Assembly: GCA_946480085.1 (NCBI GenBank)
Contig: CAMLHZ010000007.1
Span: 1 to 64,000, forward strand
Direction: 5' to 3'
Length of the DNA stretch: 64,000 nt
DNA from: an uncultured Flavobacteriales bacterium
Lineage (GTDB): Bacteria; Bacteroidota; Bacteroidia; Flavobacteriales; Crocinitomicaceae
Shown piece after piece: positions 7,835 through 16,525 of the stretch. Position 1 is the first letter of the stretch, and the number at the start of each line of letters is the position of its first letter. Under the pieces are notes generated by a model. The model searched no databases. It saw nothing but the letters and a program-made list of their open reading frames with translations, and was not told where the DNA came from. The position numbers were made by a program, and so were the translations under genes.

Positions 7835-7922
7835 CTGGGTTAGTTGTCTTCCGTTTCTCGAAGGTCAGGAGTCTTTTGTCTTGTTATTTTTTTCATCGAA
7901 GTAACATGGTAGACAATAGTTG

Positions 7923-7930
7923 TAATTTTG
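7923..7930 (+). promoter_or_regulatory. -7 promoter element for the pseudouridine synthase gene
   Basis: TAATTTTG matches TAnnTTTG exactly and lies 14 bases before GTG 7945, which is the likely start codon. Confidence 0.5.
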
Positions 7931-7944
7931 TTTCTTTAGTAAAA

Positions 7945-8625
7945 GTGAATTTGAAACTTCCAATTGTATATGAAGATGATTACTGTTTTGTGGTAAACAA
8001 ACCTTCTAATTTATTGGTTCATCATTCTCATTTTGCGCGAAATATCGAAGAAGATTCTTTGGTGGAGCTACTGAAGTTAGAAGGATACGAATCACCAATT
8101 CCAGTGCATCGTTTAGATAGAAAAACTTCAGGCTTGATCCTTTTTTCAAAAAGTAAGGAATACGTTTTCACTTTTCAGAGGTTGTTTGAAAGCGATTTGA
8201 TTCAGAAAACCTATTTGGCTTTGTTGCGTGGACATATCGATGAGTATGGAGTTATTGATTCGCCCGTCAAAAACGAACGTGGAAACTATAAGGAAGCCAT
8301 TACTGAATATCGATGCTTAGAGCAATTTGAGCGTGATTTTGTGATTCCGCCATATGAACATCAACGCTACTGTTTAGTAGAGTTTAAACCGAAAACGGGA
8401 CGTTATCATCAACTTCGAATTCATGCAAACAAGATTGCTCATCCTATTATTAACGATCCAAAGCATGGGAATAGGCATCACAATCATTATTTTGAGCAGG
8501 AATTAAAGATTTCTGAGCTCTTTTTACATGCCAATTCACTGAAATTTGATCATCCATATCTCAATAAATCCATTTTTCTGGAAATTGAACTCCCAAACCA
8601 TTGGAGTTTGTTTTTTAACACATAG
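7945..8625 (+). CDS. RluA-family pseudouridine synthase (TruC-like)
   Basis: Isomerises uridine to pseudouridine in RNA. The catalytic motif PVHRLDRKTSGLILFSK carries the Asp; downstream are VEFKPKTGRYHQLRIHAN and LFLHANSL, the usual RluA-family blocks. It has no S4 domain. Size and sequence are closest to the TruC (tRNA U65) group, but the substrate is inferred. The frame is open back to 7876, including an ATG at 7906, but the -7 element at 7923-7930 favours GTG 7945 (MNLKLPIVYED) or TTG 7951. Product about 226 aa. Confidence 0.87.
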   Translation: MNLKLPIVYEDDYCFVVNKPSNLLVHHSHFARNIEEDSLVELLKLEGYESPIPVHRLDRKTSGLILFSKSKEYVFTFQRLFESDLIQKTYLALLRGHIDEYGVIDSPVKNERGNYKEAITEYRCLEQFERDFVIPPYEHQRYCLVEFKPKTGRYHQLRIHANKIAHPIINDPKHGNRHHNHYFEQELKISELFLHANSLKFDHPYLNKSIFLEIELPNHWSLFFNT

Positions 8626-8702
8626 TTAATTCTATTCCTTTGTTCACTAGGTCTTCAGCGAACGAATGTTTTAGGTTGAATTCGTGAGTTTTGAATCTAA
8701 AA

Positions 8703-8724
8703 TGTTAAAAATCAAAATTTAACA
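8703..8724. promoter_or_regulatory. Inverted repeat upstream of the metalloprotease gene
   Basis: TGTTAAA (8703-8709) and TTTAACA (8718-8724) form a perfect 7-bp inverted repeat with an 8-base AT-rich spacer, 70-90 bases before the protease start. It could be an operator. A one-mismatch -7 element, TAATATTG, follows at 8757-8764. Confidence 0.35.
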
Positions 8725-8793
8725 GTCTCGATTGTTTGAAATAAAACAATTAATGATAATATTGCCCTACCAACAATAAAAAGAAAGCTATTT

Positions 8794-11169
8794 ATGAAAA
8801 CACTGAAATTTTCAGTGGCGACCTTGGTGTGCCTGGGAAGCTGCTTGAGCTCATACGCTCAAGAATTTAAAAAGGTGTCTGTGCCTAAAGGAATCTACAC
8901 AGAAGCGAAATCTTTCGAACGAACCAATCAACAGCGGATTAATAAAGCATTCGCCGGAATTGATGAAGTGTATTCTTTTGATTTTACAGATGCACGTTCA
9001 AAGTCAATCTCAACCGAGATTCAAACAACAACGGATCTGGCGCTTAAAAAAGCCGGATTTGTCAATTACTCCAACACATCTTCTATTTCCAATTTGTTTG
9101 CAACGCGACCAGAGGTTCTTTCTGTTCAATTGCCGTATGAAGATCAAATTCTGACCTTGGATTTGATTCAGGTGAACTTGTTTACAGATGAGTTCAAGTT
9201 GGAAACCAGTACTCCGGGAATGGAGAAAGGTGTCAACTTTGGGTTGTACTATCAGGGAACAATTCGTGGTGAAGATGCAGTTGTAGGGGTGAGTTTTTTC
9301 AAAGATGAATTTTTTGTTCTTGTGAATAGAAATTCAACTGAGGACGCCACAATTGAAGCTGGTTTCATTCGTGTTCCCGAGAACCAAAGTGGAATTCATG
9401 TGGTTTATTCTGACGATGATTTGAAGAATGCTCCCGTGTATTCGTGTGGTTCTGAAGAACTAACGCAATACCATGAAGCTGTAGAGCGACTTTCTTCTCA
9501 AAAACCGGATTTGGAAGTTTTGGAGAAAGCAACATACAAGTGTGTTACTTATTTCTGGGAAACAAGATATAACCTGTATACGTCGAAAGGGAGTACCCAA
9601 GCGGTGACAAACCATATGACGAACATCTTCAACAACTTCAAATTACTTTATGAAAATGAGCAAATCGGTTCGAAGTTGAATCAATTGTACATCTGGACTA
9701 CGGCAGATACTTACAATGACGATTTGAATACTTTCTCTTCCAATCGTTCCAATTTTGGAGCAAATATCGCTACACTTTTCTCCAATACTGGAGGTGGCGG
9801 TGTTGCCTGGTTGGATCAACTTTGCGGAAGCAATGAGTATTACAAACACGGATTTTGTGGAGCAGTAGGTGGAACGGTGGCTACTGTACCATCTTACAGC
9901 TGGGCGGTGAATGTTACGGCTCACGAAATTGGTCATAACCTGGGGTCGCCTCACACACATGCATGTAGCTGGACAGGTGGCGCAATTGATGGTTGTGGGC
10001 CAGCGGCTGGTTACAGCGAAGGGTGTAACGGTCCAATTCCTTCAAACGGTGGAACAATCATGAGTTATTGTCACTTGAACAGTGTAGGAATGAACTTTAC
10101 ACTTGGATTTGGTCCTCAGCCAGGAAACCTGATTCGCTCTCGTGTGAACAGTTGCATCACCCTTACGTGTGAATCTGGCACTGGCGGAGGTGGCGGAACA
10201 TGTACAACTGCGTTCGAACCAAATGAAACTCAAGCTGCTGCTACAGCGGTAACGAGCGGAACGGCAGTTTCATCAGCAATTGCAACTTCGGGGGATGTAG
10301 ATTATTTCAAGATTACCACTTCTGCAACAACGAACAATGTATTCAGTTTGGTTGGACCGTCTGGAGTTGATTTCGATTTGACGATTTACAATAGCGCTGG
10401 AACCCAAATTGGAGCTGGAACAGGAAGTACGGCTACGGAATCTGTTACCCTGAATGGTCAGGCTGCTGGAACTTACTATGCAAAAGTATTCGGTTACAAC
10501 AACGCGAATAGTTCAACTTGTTATACGTTCACAGCTACAGCAACTGCAGTTGCAAATTGTTCTACTGCTTACGAACCGAATAATTCAACGACTGCTGCAG
10601 CAACTATTCCATTGGCATCGACCATTTCAGCTGCAATTTCATCTAGCACTGACCAGGATTACTATAAAGTAACAACCACTTCTGTTGGAACGCATAAGTT
10701 TGCTTTGGCAGGACCAAGTGGAGTTGATTATGATCTGTACGTTTATAATAGCGCAGGAACACAGATCGGAGCTGGAACGGGAAGCACTGCAACCGAAAAT
10801 GTTTCCATTACAAACCTCGCAGTTGGAACATATACTGTTCGAGTAATTGGTTACAACGGTGCTACAAGCGCAACTTGTTACACCTTGAATGTAGCTAAAA
10901 CATCAGCAAGTTTTATGGGTGAAGAGGAAACGGTTTCAACTTACTCCGTTTACCCGAATCCAACAAAAGATAAATTGGCTGTAAGTTCTTCCAATCCAGA
11001 AGAGGTAATGACTGTTGAAGTAATGGACATCAATGGAAAAGTGCTTTCAAAACAAGAGTTGTTGAGCAATTCAGTGATTGATGTTTCCGCAATCAGTTCA
11101 GGAATTTATTTTGTGCGCATTCTATCCGCTAAGGATCAGGTGACCCAAATCAAGTTTGTTAAAGAGTAA
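8794..11169 (+). CDS. Secreted metzincin (reprolysin-like) metalloprotease with PPC domains and T9SS sorting domain
   Basis: A 791-aa secreted protease. Domains in order: signal peptide (about 1-22, ending SYAQ), pro-region, metzincin catalytic domain with zinc site HEIGHNLGSPH (377-387) and Met-turn IMSYCHL, a Gly-rich linker (about 460-468), two PPC (bacterial pre-peptidase C-terminal) domains (about 470-560 and 589-685), and a type A T9SS sorting domain starting VYPNPTKDKL (about 718-791). It should be exported across the outer membrane by the type IX system, with the last domain removed or anchored. The two PPC domains are very similar to each other, including a shared YNSAGTQIGAGTGSTATE segment, so they arose by duplication. 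A strong terminator follows at 11229-11258. Confidence 0.92.
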   Translation: MKTLKFSVATLVCLGSCLSSYAQEFKKVSVPKGIYTEAKSFERTNQQRINKAFAGIDEVYSFDFTDARSKSISTEIQTTTDLALKKAGFVNYSNTSSISNLFATRPEVLSVQLPYEDQILTLDLIQVNLFTDEFKLETSTPGMEKGVNFGLYYQGTIRGEDAVVGVSFFKDEFFVLVNRNSTEDATIEAGFIRVPENQSGIHVVYSDDDLKNAPVYSCGSEELTQYHEAVERLSSQKPDLEVLEKATYKCVTYFWETRYNLYTSKGSTQAVTNHMTNIFNNFKLLYENEQIGSKLNQLYIWTTADTYNDDLNTFSSNRSNFGANIATLFSNTGGGGVAWLDQLCGSNEYYKHGFCGAVGGTVATVPSYSWAVNVTAHEIGHNLGSPHTHACSWTGGAIDGCGPAAGYSEGCNGPIPSNGGTIMSYCHLNSVGMNFTLGFGPQPGNLIRSRVNSCITLTCESGTGGGGGTCTTAFEPNETQAAATAVTSGTAVSSAIATSGDVDYFKITTSATTNNVFSLVGPSGVDFDLTIYNSAGTQIGAGTGSTATESVTLNGQAAGTYYAKVFGYNNANSSTCYTFTATATAVANCSTAYEPNNSTTAAATIPLASTISAAISSSTDQDYYKVTTTSVGTHKFALAGPSGVDYDLYVYNSAGTQIGAGTGSTATENVSITNLAVGTYTVRVIGYNGATSATCYTLNVAKTSASFMGEEETVSTYSVYPNPTKDKLAVSSSNPEEVMTVEVMDINGKVLSKQELLSNSVIDVSAISSGIYFVRILSAKDQVTQIKFVKE

Positions 11170-11228
11170 TTGAAATCTGCGATCAGTTTTGAATACTAAT
11201 AAATATTAAATAATCCTGTTGGTAAGGA

Positions 11229-11258
11229 GGGAGATGAATTTTCGTCTCCCTTTTTTTT
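11229..11258 (+). terminator. Intrinsic terminator after the metalloprotease gene
   Basis: GGGAGA (11229-11234) pairs with TCTCCC (11245-11250), extended by further pairs including a T-G wobble to a 9-bp stem, and is followed by eight T (11251-11258). Confidence 0.85.
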
Positions 11259-11284
11259 GTTTCTTTACTATCAATACTGTAACT

Positions 11285-12109
11285 ATGAAAACAAACATAT
11301 ATCTCGTTCCACACGATTTTACTCCTGTATCTGATACTGCAACAAAAATGGCTTTGGAATTTGCTCATTTAAATAATGGGTCTTTAGTGCTTATTCACGT
11401 GGTGGATAAGAAAAGTGAACGCAGAAATGCCAAAGACAAATTCCATGAAGTGTTGAGTCAATTTTCTGAAAGTGATAGAGCCATTATGCGAACCATCGTT
11501 ATTGAAGGTGATGTTTATGGTGATATTGGCAAGGCAAGTGACATACTGAATGCTTCTCTCATTGTTATGGGAACACACGGAGCAACAGGTTTGCAAAAGA
11601 TCTTCGGAAGTAGAGCTTTGAAGGTAGTGAACAGTACTGGTACGCCGTTCATGATTACACAAGGAACTGGAAACCTGAACGAGATCAAGCATATTGTAAT
11701 GCCATTCTATTTCGAGAAGGAAACAGTTCAAATCGCGACTTTTGCTGCTGAAATTGCCAAAATGTTCAAGTCGACCATTCACCTGGTTGGTTTTTATGAT
11801 AAGGACGAATGGTTACATGATAAGACCAAATCCAATCAATTGATTCTTCGTCGATACTTTACAGATCAGGGAATTGATCATGAGATTGTCAATCTTCCTA
11901 AGGAAAAGTCCTATGAAAAAGAGTTGCAGGAATATGCTGCTTCTATCAATGCCGATTTATTTGCTGTAGCACATTATAACGAATCGGTTTTGACTTCAGC
12001 ATCTTCTTTTGTCCAAGAATTGATTGAGAATTCGCATGATATTCCGGTTTTGACAGTGAACACAGAAGAGCTCACAATTACCTCGGGTTTATCCTTCCTG
12101 ACTATTTAA
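11285..12109 (+). CDS. Universal stress protein (tandem Usp domains)
   Basis: Cytoplasmic universal stress protein of 274 aa with two Usp domains. The first (about 1-135) has a complete nucleotide-binding signature GTHGATG followed by GSRALKVVNSTGTP, so it probably binds ATP. The second (about 145-274) has lost the glycine motif. Two-domain Usp proteins are common in Bacteroidota and are linked to stress and stasis responses, though the molecular role is not known. The frame opens at 11219, but that part overlaps the terminator; ATG 11285 (MKTNIYLVPHDFTP) is the natural start. Confidence 0.88.
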   Translation: MKTNIYLVPHDFTPVSDTATKMALEFAHLNNGSLVLIHVVDKKSERRNAKDKFHEVLSQFSESDRAIMRTIVIEGDVYGDIGKASDILNASLIVMGTHGATGLQKIFGSRALKVVNSTGTPFMITQGTGNLNEIKHIVMPFYFEKETVQIATFAAEIAKMFKSTIHLVGFYDKDEWLHDKTKSNQLILRRYFTDQGIDHEIVNLPKEKSYEKELQEYAASINADLFAVAHYNESVLTSASSFVQELIENSHDIPVLTVNTEELTITSGLSFLTI

Positions 12110-12174
12110 TATTGACTAAATGTTTAAAAGACTCAAGGTTTGAACACTTTGATCTTCTGAACCAATAATAGAGA

Positions 12175-12681
12175 ATGAAGCAATTTGAAACAGAACGTTT
12201 GACGCTTCGTCAGATGGATATTTCTGATGCAGTTTTCTTGGTAAATGTGATGAATACACCGAAGTGGTTAAAGTTCATTGGTGATCGCAATGTGCATTCC
12301 GAAGAAGATGGCGTGAAATACATTACAGATCGCGTGTTAAGTCAATACGAACGTTTGGGATATTCCAATTTTACCGTTATCCGAAAAAGTGATGGAGCGA
12401 AAGTGGGGGTTTGCGGCTTGTATGATCGTCCCGGCTTGGAAGGAATTGATATTGGTTTTGCCTTTTTGCCAGAATATGAAGGAATGGGCTACGGATTCGA
12501 AGCTGCGAGCAAAATAAAAGATGCCGCGTTCAATGTATTTGAAATTCCAAAACTCTGCGCCATTACTTCAAAAGAAAATGTGGCTTCACAACGTTTATTA
12601 GAGAAAATTGGTTTGAAACCAATGGGAGCAATTGTTCTTCCTGGTGAAGAGGAAGAGGTGCTTTACTATGAAATTTCTTGA
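12175..12681 (+). CDS. GNAT-family N-acetyltransferase (RimJ/RimL type)
   Basis: A 168-aa acetyltransferase. It begins with the typical METERLTLRQ-like opening (FETERLTLRQMDISD), has a beta-4 segment GIDIGFAFLPEYEGMGYGFEA containing the acetyl-CoA pyrophosphate-binding region, and ENVASQRLLEKIGL near the C-terminus. The substrate could be a protein N-terminus or a small molecule; sequence does not decide. It stands alone, with about 160 bases of featureless DNA downstream. Confidence 0.88.
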   Translation: MKQFETERLTLRQMDISDAVFLVNVMNTPKWLKFIGDRNVHSEEDGVKYITDRVLSQYERLGYSNFTVIRKSDGAKVGVCGLYDRPGLEGIDIGFAFLPEYEGMGYGFEAASKIKDAAFNVFEIPKLCAITSKENVASQRLLEKIGLKPMGAIVLPGEEEEVLYYEIS

Positions 12682-12842
12682 GGTGAAAAGTCGAAACTGG
12701 CGTTTGATCTAAGTGATTAACCAGGTTGTGATTTGGTGGTTTGTTATGGTTTTATTTCCACCAGCTTCGACCTTTCATGCTTCCCTAAAGCCCTCTTTGA
12801 ATTAAGATGAATCAAAGATAATAGTGGAAGTTCGTAAGCTTT

Positions 12843-13403
12843 TTACGGTTTAAGAATAAAGTCTTCTTCTTCCTCAAAATTTTCTGTCGCTGAGTTGAAT
12901 TTTAAGAGATGAGGTATAATTCCAGCGAGAATTGACCAAAGCACTATAATTCCACCCGAGGTGATATAATGAAATTGGATCTCATCTGAAAAATTGTTTA
13001 AAGGAAGATAAGCGTATGGAATCACACACATCAGAAGGTAGATGTAATGTGCTGATTTTTTGACTTTGATATTGCTTAATTCTGCCAATAAAGTCAGCAA
13101 TCCGCCGTATGCAAAAATGAGTACCGGGCTAAGCAATAATCCAAACATATAAACCCCGAAAAGTACGGTTTGCAAAGGTGCAATGATGGTTAATGGAATC
13201 ACCATCAAGAGATTTTTCGATTTGAATGCTTTATGCTGTTTCTTAAATGCGAAATAAAAACTAAGCGTAAGCATTCCGAAAATGCTTGTCAAAACTAATT
13301 GTTCGCTGGCTTTGAAATAGACCAGTGCGCCATTTGCTGTAGACCAAATGCTCAGTATAACAGCCAACGAAATATTCGTAAACGTAATTCCACCTGCTTT
13401 CAT
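12843..13403 (-). CDS. Hypothetical multi-pass membrane protein
   Basis: A 186-aa protein with about six hydrophobic segments and an acidic tail (ATENFEEEEDFILKP). I do not recognise the family. It lies 56 bases downstream of the thioesterase gene on the same strand and may be the last gene of the thiolase operon, though the gap leaves room for its own promoter. Confidence 0.6.
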   Translation of the reverse strand: MKAGGITFTNISLAVILSIWSTANGALVYFKASEQLVLTSIFGMLTLSFYFAFKKQHKAFKSKNLLMVIPLTIIAPLQTVLFGVYMFGLLLSPVLIFAYGGLLTLLAELSNIKVKKSAHYIYLLMCVIPYAYLPLNNFSDEIQFHYITSGGIIVLWSILAGIIPHLLKFNSATENFEEEEDFILKP

Positions 13404-13459
13404 AGAATCAGTTTTAAGCTTTATCTATGTAAGTTAATGAATCTTATATGAAAATCCGA

Positions 13460-13903
13460 CTATTTTGAGATTGTTGTTCTAAGTAGATTCGAATATCCCC
13501 TTGCAATCAGTTTCGTTCGGTCCGAATTCCAAATGCTGCATTCTGCGTTGATCAATTGTCTTCCCTTTTTGATGATTTTCGCTTCAGCAATTACCGTTTC
13601 GTTTTCTTTTGCTGACCACATATAATCTATAGCATTGTTGATCGTGGAATAGAAATGTTCTTCATCAAAGGTATAAACAGCAGTTCCTATAGCGTCATCA
13701 ATAATTGCTGCTGAAATGCCACCATGTAAAATCCCAATCGGGTTGGTCATTTCTTTTCGAATGGTGTATTCAAAAACCACAACACCCTCTTCAGCAGAAA
13801 GTAAAATTGGATTCAGCCAAATCATCAGTGGTGAAGGTGTGAGGGTTTCGGATGCTTGTTTTCCAATTTGTTGCTTTAAATGAGCTACTACTTTATTCAT
13901 CAT
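13460..13903 (-). CDS. PaaI-family hotdog-fold thioesterase
   Basis: A 147-aa hotdog-fold protein with the PaaI signature NPIGILHGGISAAIIDDAIG, in which HGG and the following Asp line the active site. It hydrolyses acyl- or aryl-CoA thioesters. Its start overlaps the end of the DinB-like gene by 11 bp, indicating coupled translation within an operon headed by a thiolase, which suggests acyl-CoA turnover. Confidence 0.85.
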   Translation of the reverse strand: MMNKVVAHLKQQIGKQASETLTPSPLMIWLNPILLSAEEGVVVFEYTIRKEMTNPIGILHGGISAAIIDDAIGTAVYTFDEEHFYSTINNAIDYMWSAKENETVIAEAKIIKKGRQLINAECSIWNSDRTKLIARGYSNLLRTTISK

Positions 13904-14462
13904 TCTTTAAGTATTCGTCTGTAAAATGTTCGTTGTGTTTCGGTTTCGAGAATTTTTCAGCATTGTATGACTGTGAATTTCCTCTTGGTATAGAAAGTGA
14001 TTGCCAATTATCGTTGCAGATCATTTTTCCGATGAAAACCATTTGTCCAACGTGGTAAGGGTAATGTGCCAATTGCCTGTTTATCGCATCAACAACGGTG
14101 TGGCCTTGATTTCGAATGTAAATGGTTGTTGAGAAGTCTTCTTCTTTTAATGAATTCAATGTGCTGAATAGACAATCCCAACCTTCTTCCCAAAGTTGAA
14201 GCAATTCTTGTTTTGAGTTGATGTCATTTTCAAATTCACCATCACGATTTCGGGTTTCTTTTTCGCCGTCAGTCGTTAAGAAATCTGTCCAGCGTGAACG
14301 CATATTTCCATTTAGGTGTTTCACAATTACGGCAATCGAGTTGCTTTCCTCATTGAACTGCCAGAACAATTTTTCTTCAGGAAGTTGAGCGATTGTTTTG
14401 TCGCCCAGTTGCTTGTAATAGGCAAATTGCTTCTTTGTGCTTTCTAGGAATTCAGTATACAT
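13893..14462 (-). CDS. DinB-superfamily protein (DUF1572)
   Basis: A 189-aa four-helix-bundle protein of the DinB/YfiT superfamily, DUF1572 group. The candidate metal ligands are His in VIVKHLNGNM (around residue 50) and in LAHYPYHVGQMVF (around 132-136). The family includes thiol-dependent enzymes, but the function of this group is unknown. It starts 11 bases after the thiolase stop and overlaps the thioesterase gene, so it belongs to the same operon. Confidence 0.8.
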   Translation of the reverse strand: MYTEFLESTKKQFAYYKQLGDKTIAQLPEEKLFWQFNEESNSIAVIVKHLNGNMRSRWTDFLTTDGEKETRNRDGEFENDINSKQELLQLWEEGWDCLFSTLNSLKEEDFSTTIYIRNQGHTVVDAINRQLAHYPYHVGQMVFIGKMICNDNWQSLSIPRGNSQSYNAEKFSKPKHNEHFTDEYLKNDE

Positions 14463-14473
14463 GTCTGTAAGCG

Positions 14474-15646
14474 TTAAATTTTTTCAATCACCATTGCTGA
14501 TGCGCCGCCGCCTCCGTTACAAATTCCTGCAACTCCGTATCGTTCATTCTCTTGGTGAAGAACCGATATTAAGGTACATAAAATTCGTGCTCCAGAAGCT
14601 CCAAGTGGATGTCCAATTGCAACAGCTCCTCCATAAATGTTCACTTTATTTTCGTCCAGTCCAAGAATGCGCTGATTCGCCAAAGCAACGGCTGCGTACG
14701 CTTCGTTGATCTCGAAAAAATCAATCTGATCTAAACTTAAATTGGCTTGCTCCAAAGCTTTTGGAATGGCTAGAGATGGAGCAGTTGTAAACCATTCCGG
14801 AGCTTGAGCAGCATCAGCGTAACCGATAATTTTCGCTAATGGTTTCAGATTGTGTTTTTCCACGGCTTCTTTCGATGCAAGAATCAAGGCTGCGGCACCA
14901 TCATTCAGATTACTGGCATTCGCGGCAGTTATCGTTCCGTTTTCAATGAATACAGATGGAAGAGCTGGAACTTTTTCAGGAATGACTTTGAATATATCTT
15001 CGTCTTCTGAAACAGTAATTTCTCCTTTTTTGGAAGGAATTCGAATGGGGATGATTTCTGAGGTAAACTTTCCGGCTTTTGTCGCTTCGTTTGCTTTTCT
15101 GTAAGATATCAACGCAAATTCATCTTGCTCTTCCCGACTTAGTTTATACTTCTCAGCGCACAGTTCAGCCGCATTTCCCATGTGTAATCCGTTGTAAACA
15201 TCAGTCAATCCATCTTTCAACAATCCGTCAATGAAAGTTTCATGGCCCAATTTTGTTGTTTTTCGAAGTAAGCTATAATGTGGTGCATTACTCATGCTTT
15301 CCATTCCGCCGGTTATTACCAGATGTTCTAAACCAAGTTGAATTTGTTGTGCACCGATTGCAGTTGCTTTCATTCCTGAGGCGCAGACTTTATTTATGGT
15401 TGTTGCATCCGTTGAATCTGGAATTCCTGCAAATTTTGCTGCTTGTCGTGCTGGTGATTGTCCCAAGTTTGCCGACAGCACATTTCCCATGTAAACAGAA
15501 GAAATCGTGTTTGGGTCAATCCCAGTCGACTCATATGCATCTCGAATAGCTAATGCGCCTAATTCAGTCGCTGAGAATCCGGATAAATTTCCAAGGAATC
15601 CGCCTGTTGGTGTTCGTTTCGCTGCGACAATAAATACTTCTTTCAT
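14474..15646 (-). CDS. Acetyl-CoA C-acyltransferase (thiolase)
   Basis: Thiolase of 390 aa that makes or cleaves beta-ketoacyl-CoA. The nucleophilic Cys88 is in NKVCASGMKA, the catalytic His is in AIGHPLGASGARI, and the second Cys is in GICNGGGGASAM. The sequence is closest to acetyl-CoA acetyltransferases, but beta-oxidation thiolase activity is also possible. The start is ATG 15646 (MKEVFIVAAKRTP). A near-match -7 element (15659-15666, minus strand) overlaps the TetR operator at 15662-15679. It heads an operon with DinB-like and thioesterase genes and lies 50 bp downstream of the tetR gene. Confidence 0.93.
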   Translation of the reverse strand: MKEVFIVAAKRTPTGGFLGNLSGFSATELGALAIRDAYESTGIDPNTISSVYMGNVLSANLGQSPARQAAKFAGIPDSTDATTINKVCASGMKATAIGAQQIQLGLEHLVITGGMESMSNAPHYSLLRKTTKLGHETFIDGLLKDGLTDVYNGLHMGNAAELCAEKYKLSREEQDEFALISYRKANEATKAGKFTSEIIPIRIPSKKGEITVSEDEDIFKVIPEKVPALPSVFIENGTITAANASNLNDGAAALILASKEAVEKHNLKPLAKIIGYADAAQAPEWFTTAPSLAIPKALEQANLSLDQIDFFEINEAYAAVALANQRILGLDENKVNIYGGAVAIGHPLGASGARILCTLISVLHQENERYGVAGICNGGGGASAMVIEKI

Positions 15647-15661
15647 AATCTCATTTTTAAA

Positions 15662-15679
15662 ATATACCAATCGGTATAT
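15662..15679. promoter_or_regulatory. TetR operator at the thiolase promoter
   Basis: ATATACC-AATC-GGTATAT is a perfect 18-bp palindrome overlapping the probable thiolase -7 region, 16 bases before its start codon. The same arms recur upstream of the neighbouring tetR gene (16308-16325), which is strong internal evidence for a shared operator. Confidence 0.75.
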
Positions 15680-15696
15680 GTGTAATTAAAAAAATA

Positions 15697-16287
15697 TCAG
15701 TTCTTCAAATTCAATATTGTTTTTTCAAGAAAAGTCATTGCTGAATTCAGGTAATTCAATTTTCCGGAAAGTTTGGTTTGAAGAACTGCTCCCTGAACCA
15801 ATCCTGCCAAAACTGCAACGGTTTCAGTTGTGTCAATATCACTTTTTAATTCACCAGTCTCCATTCCCTTTTTGAGTAATCGATCAATAGATTCGCGCCA
15901 GGTCTGCAATGCTTGAGAGGCCTGTGCTTTTAACAGTGGGTGATTATCGTCTGCTTCCGTGGCTGTATTTGCTAGCGGACATCCACCTTGTAAAAATGGA
16001 AGACTCATGAAGTTTCGGTAAACTTCCGGATAAACCAAAAGCTTTTCAGTGATGGTTTTCTTCTCGGCCATTTTTGATTTGATGTAGTTGGAAACCAGCT
16101 GGAAATTGTATTCGAAAACAGCTAGAGCAACTTCGTCTTTGTTTTCAAAATTTCCGTAGATACTTCCTTTTGTCAAACCTGTGACTTGAGTCAAATCACT
16201 CATGGAAGTTCCGGCAAATCCCTTTTCGTTAAAAACAGGAGCTGCTTTCTCAATAATGAATTGTCTGGTACGTTCCGATTTCGACAT
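15697..16287 (-). CDS. TetR/AcrR-family transcriptional regulator
   Basis: A 196-aa repressor. The N-terminal helix-turn-helix (MSKSERTRQFIIEKAAP ... MSDLTQVTGLTKGSIYGNFENKDE) is typical of TetR, and the C-terminal part, with QGGCPLANTATEADD, resembles the LmrA/YxaF-like ligand domain. It probably binds ATATACCnnnnGGTATwT upstream of itself and of the thiolase operon, giving autoregulation and control by an acyl-CoA-like ligand (inferred from the neighbours). ATG 16287 lies 3 bases after an exact -7 element, so the transcript is nearly leaderless. Confidence 0.9.
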   Translation of the reverse strand: MSKSERTRQFIIEKAAPVFNEKGFAGTSMSDLTQVTGLTKGSIYGNFENKDEVALAVFEYNFQLVSNYIKSKMAEKKTITEKLLVYPEVYRNFMSLPFLQGGCPLANTATEADDNHPLLKAQASQALQTWRESIDRLLKKGMETGELKSDIDTTETVAVLAGLVQGAVLQTKLSGKLNYLNSAMTFLEKTILNLKN

Positions 16288-16290
16288 GAG

Positions 16291-16298
16291 CAAATGTA
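16291..16298 (-). promoter_or_regulatory. -7 promoter element for tetR
   Basis: The minus strand reads TACATTTG, an exact match, ending 3 bases before the start codon. The operator at 16308-16325 lies between -7 and -33, where bound repressor would exclude RNA polymerase. Confidence 0.6.
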
Positions 16299-16307
16299 TA
16301 AATAAAA

Positions 16308-16325
16308 ATATACCGAAAGGTATTT
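16308..16325. promoter_or_regulatory. TetR operator upstream of tetR (autoregulation)
   Basis: ATATACC-GAAA-GGTATTT has the same arms and 4-base spacing as the operator at 15662-15679, with one arm mismatch. Confidence 0.7.
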
Positions 16326-16365
16326 AATGGATTTTTTTCTGTCAAATTGGCAAAGTTGCATTTAT

Positions 16366-16419
16366 CCCACTTTTACCCATTTTATCCACAATTCTACATT
16401 TACTACCACTTTTTACCAC
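16366..16419 (-). promoter_or_regulatory. Array of MraZ-box-like motifs, reverse orientation
   Basis: On the minus strand GTGG/TGGG cores recur at 16416-16419, 16406-16409, 16386-16389, 16376-16379 and 16366-16370, that is with about 10, 20, 10 and 10 bp between them, one helical turn or two. Several are preceded by AAA, as in AAAGTGG repeats bound by MraZ in other bacteria. The array lies directly upstream of a perfect promoter (16455-16462) and faces away from mraZ. Confidence 0.55.
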
Positions 16420-16454
16420 TTATGATTTTTTGACCTAAAATTCAATAAAATCAA

Positions 16455-16462
16455 TACTTTTG
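16455..16462 (+). promoter_or_regulatory. -7 promoter element for mraZ / dcw operon
   Basis: TACTTTTG is an exact match, with a TTG at 16430-16432 (22-base spacer) as possible -33. It would give a leader of about 105 bases before mraZ. A second, weaker element TAATTTTA lies at 16551-16558, just after the forward MraZ boxes. Confidence 0.5.
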
Positions 16463-16525
16463 TTTATGTGATTGAAACCTTTTGTATGCTTACTGCGTTA
16501 TTAGTTTTCAACAAAGTGTAACTTG

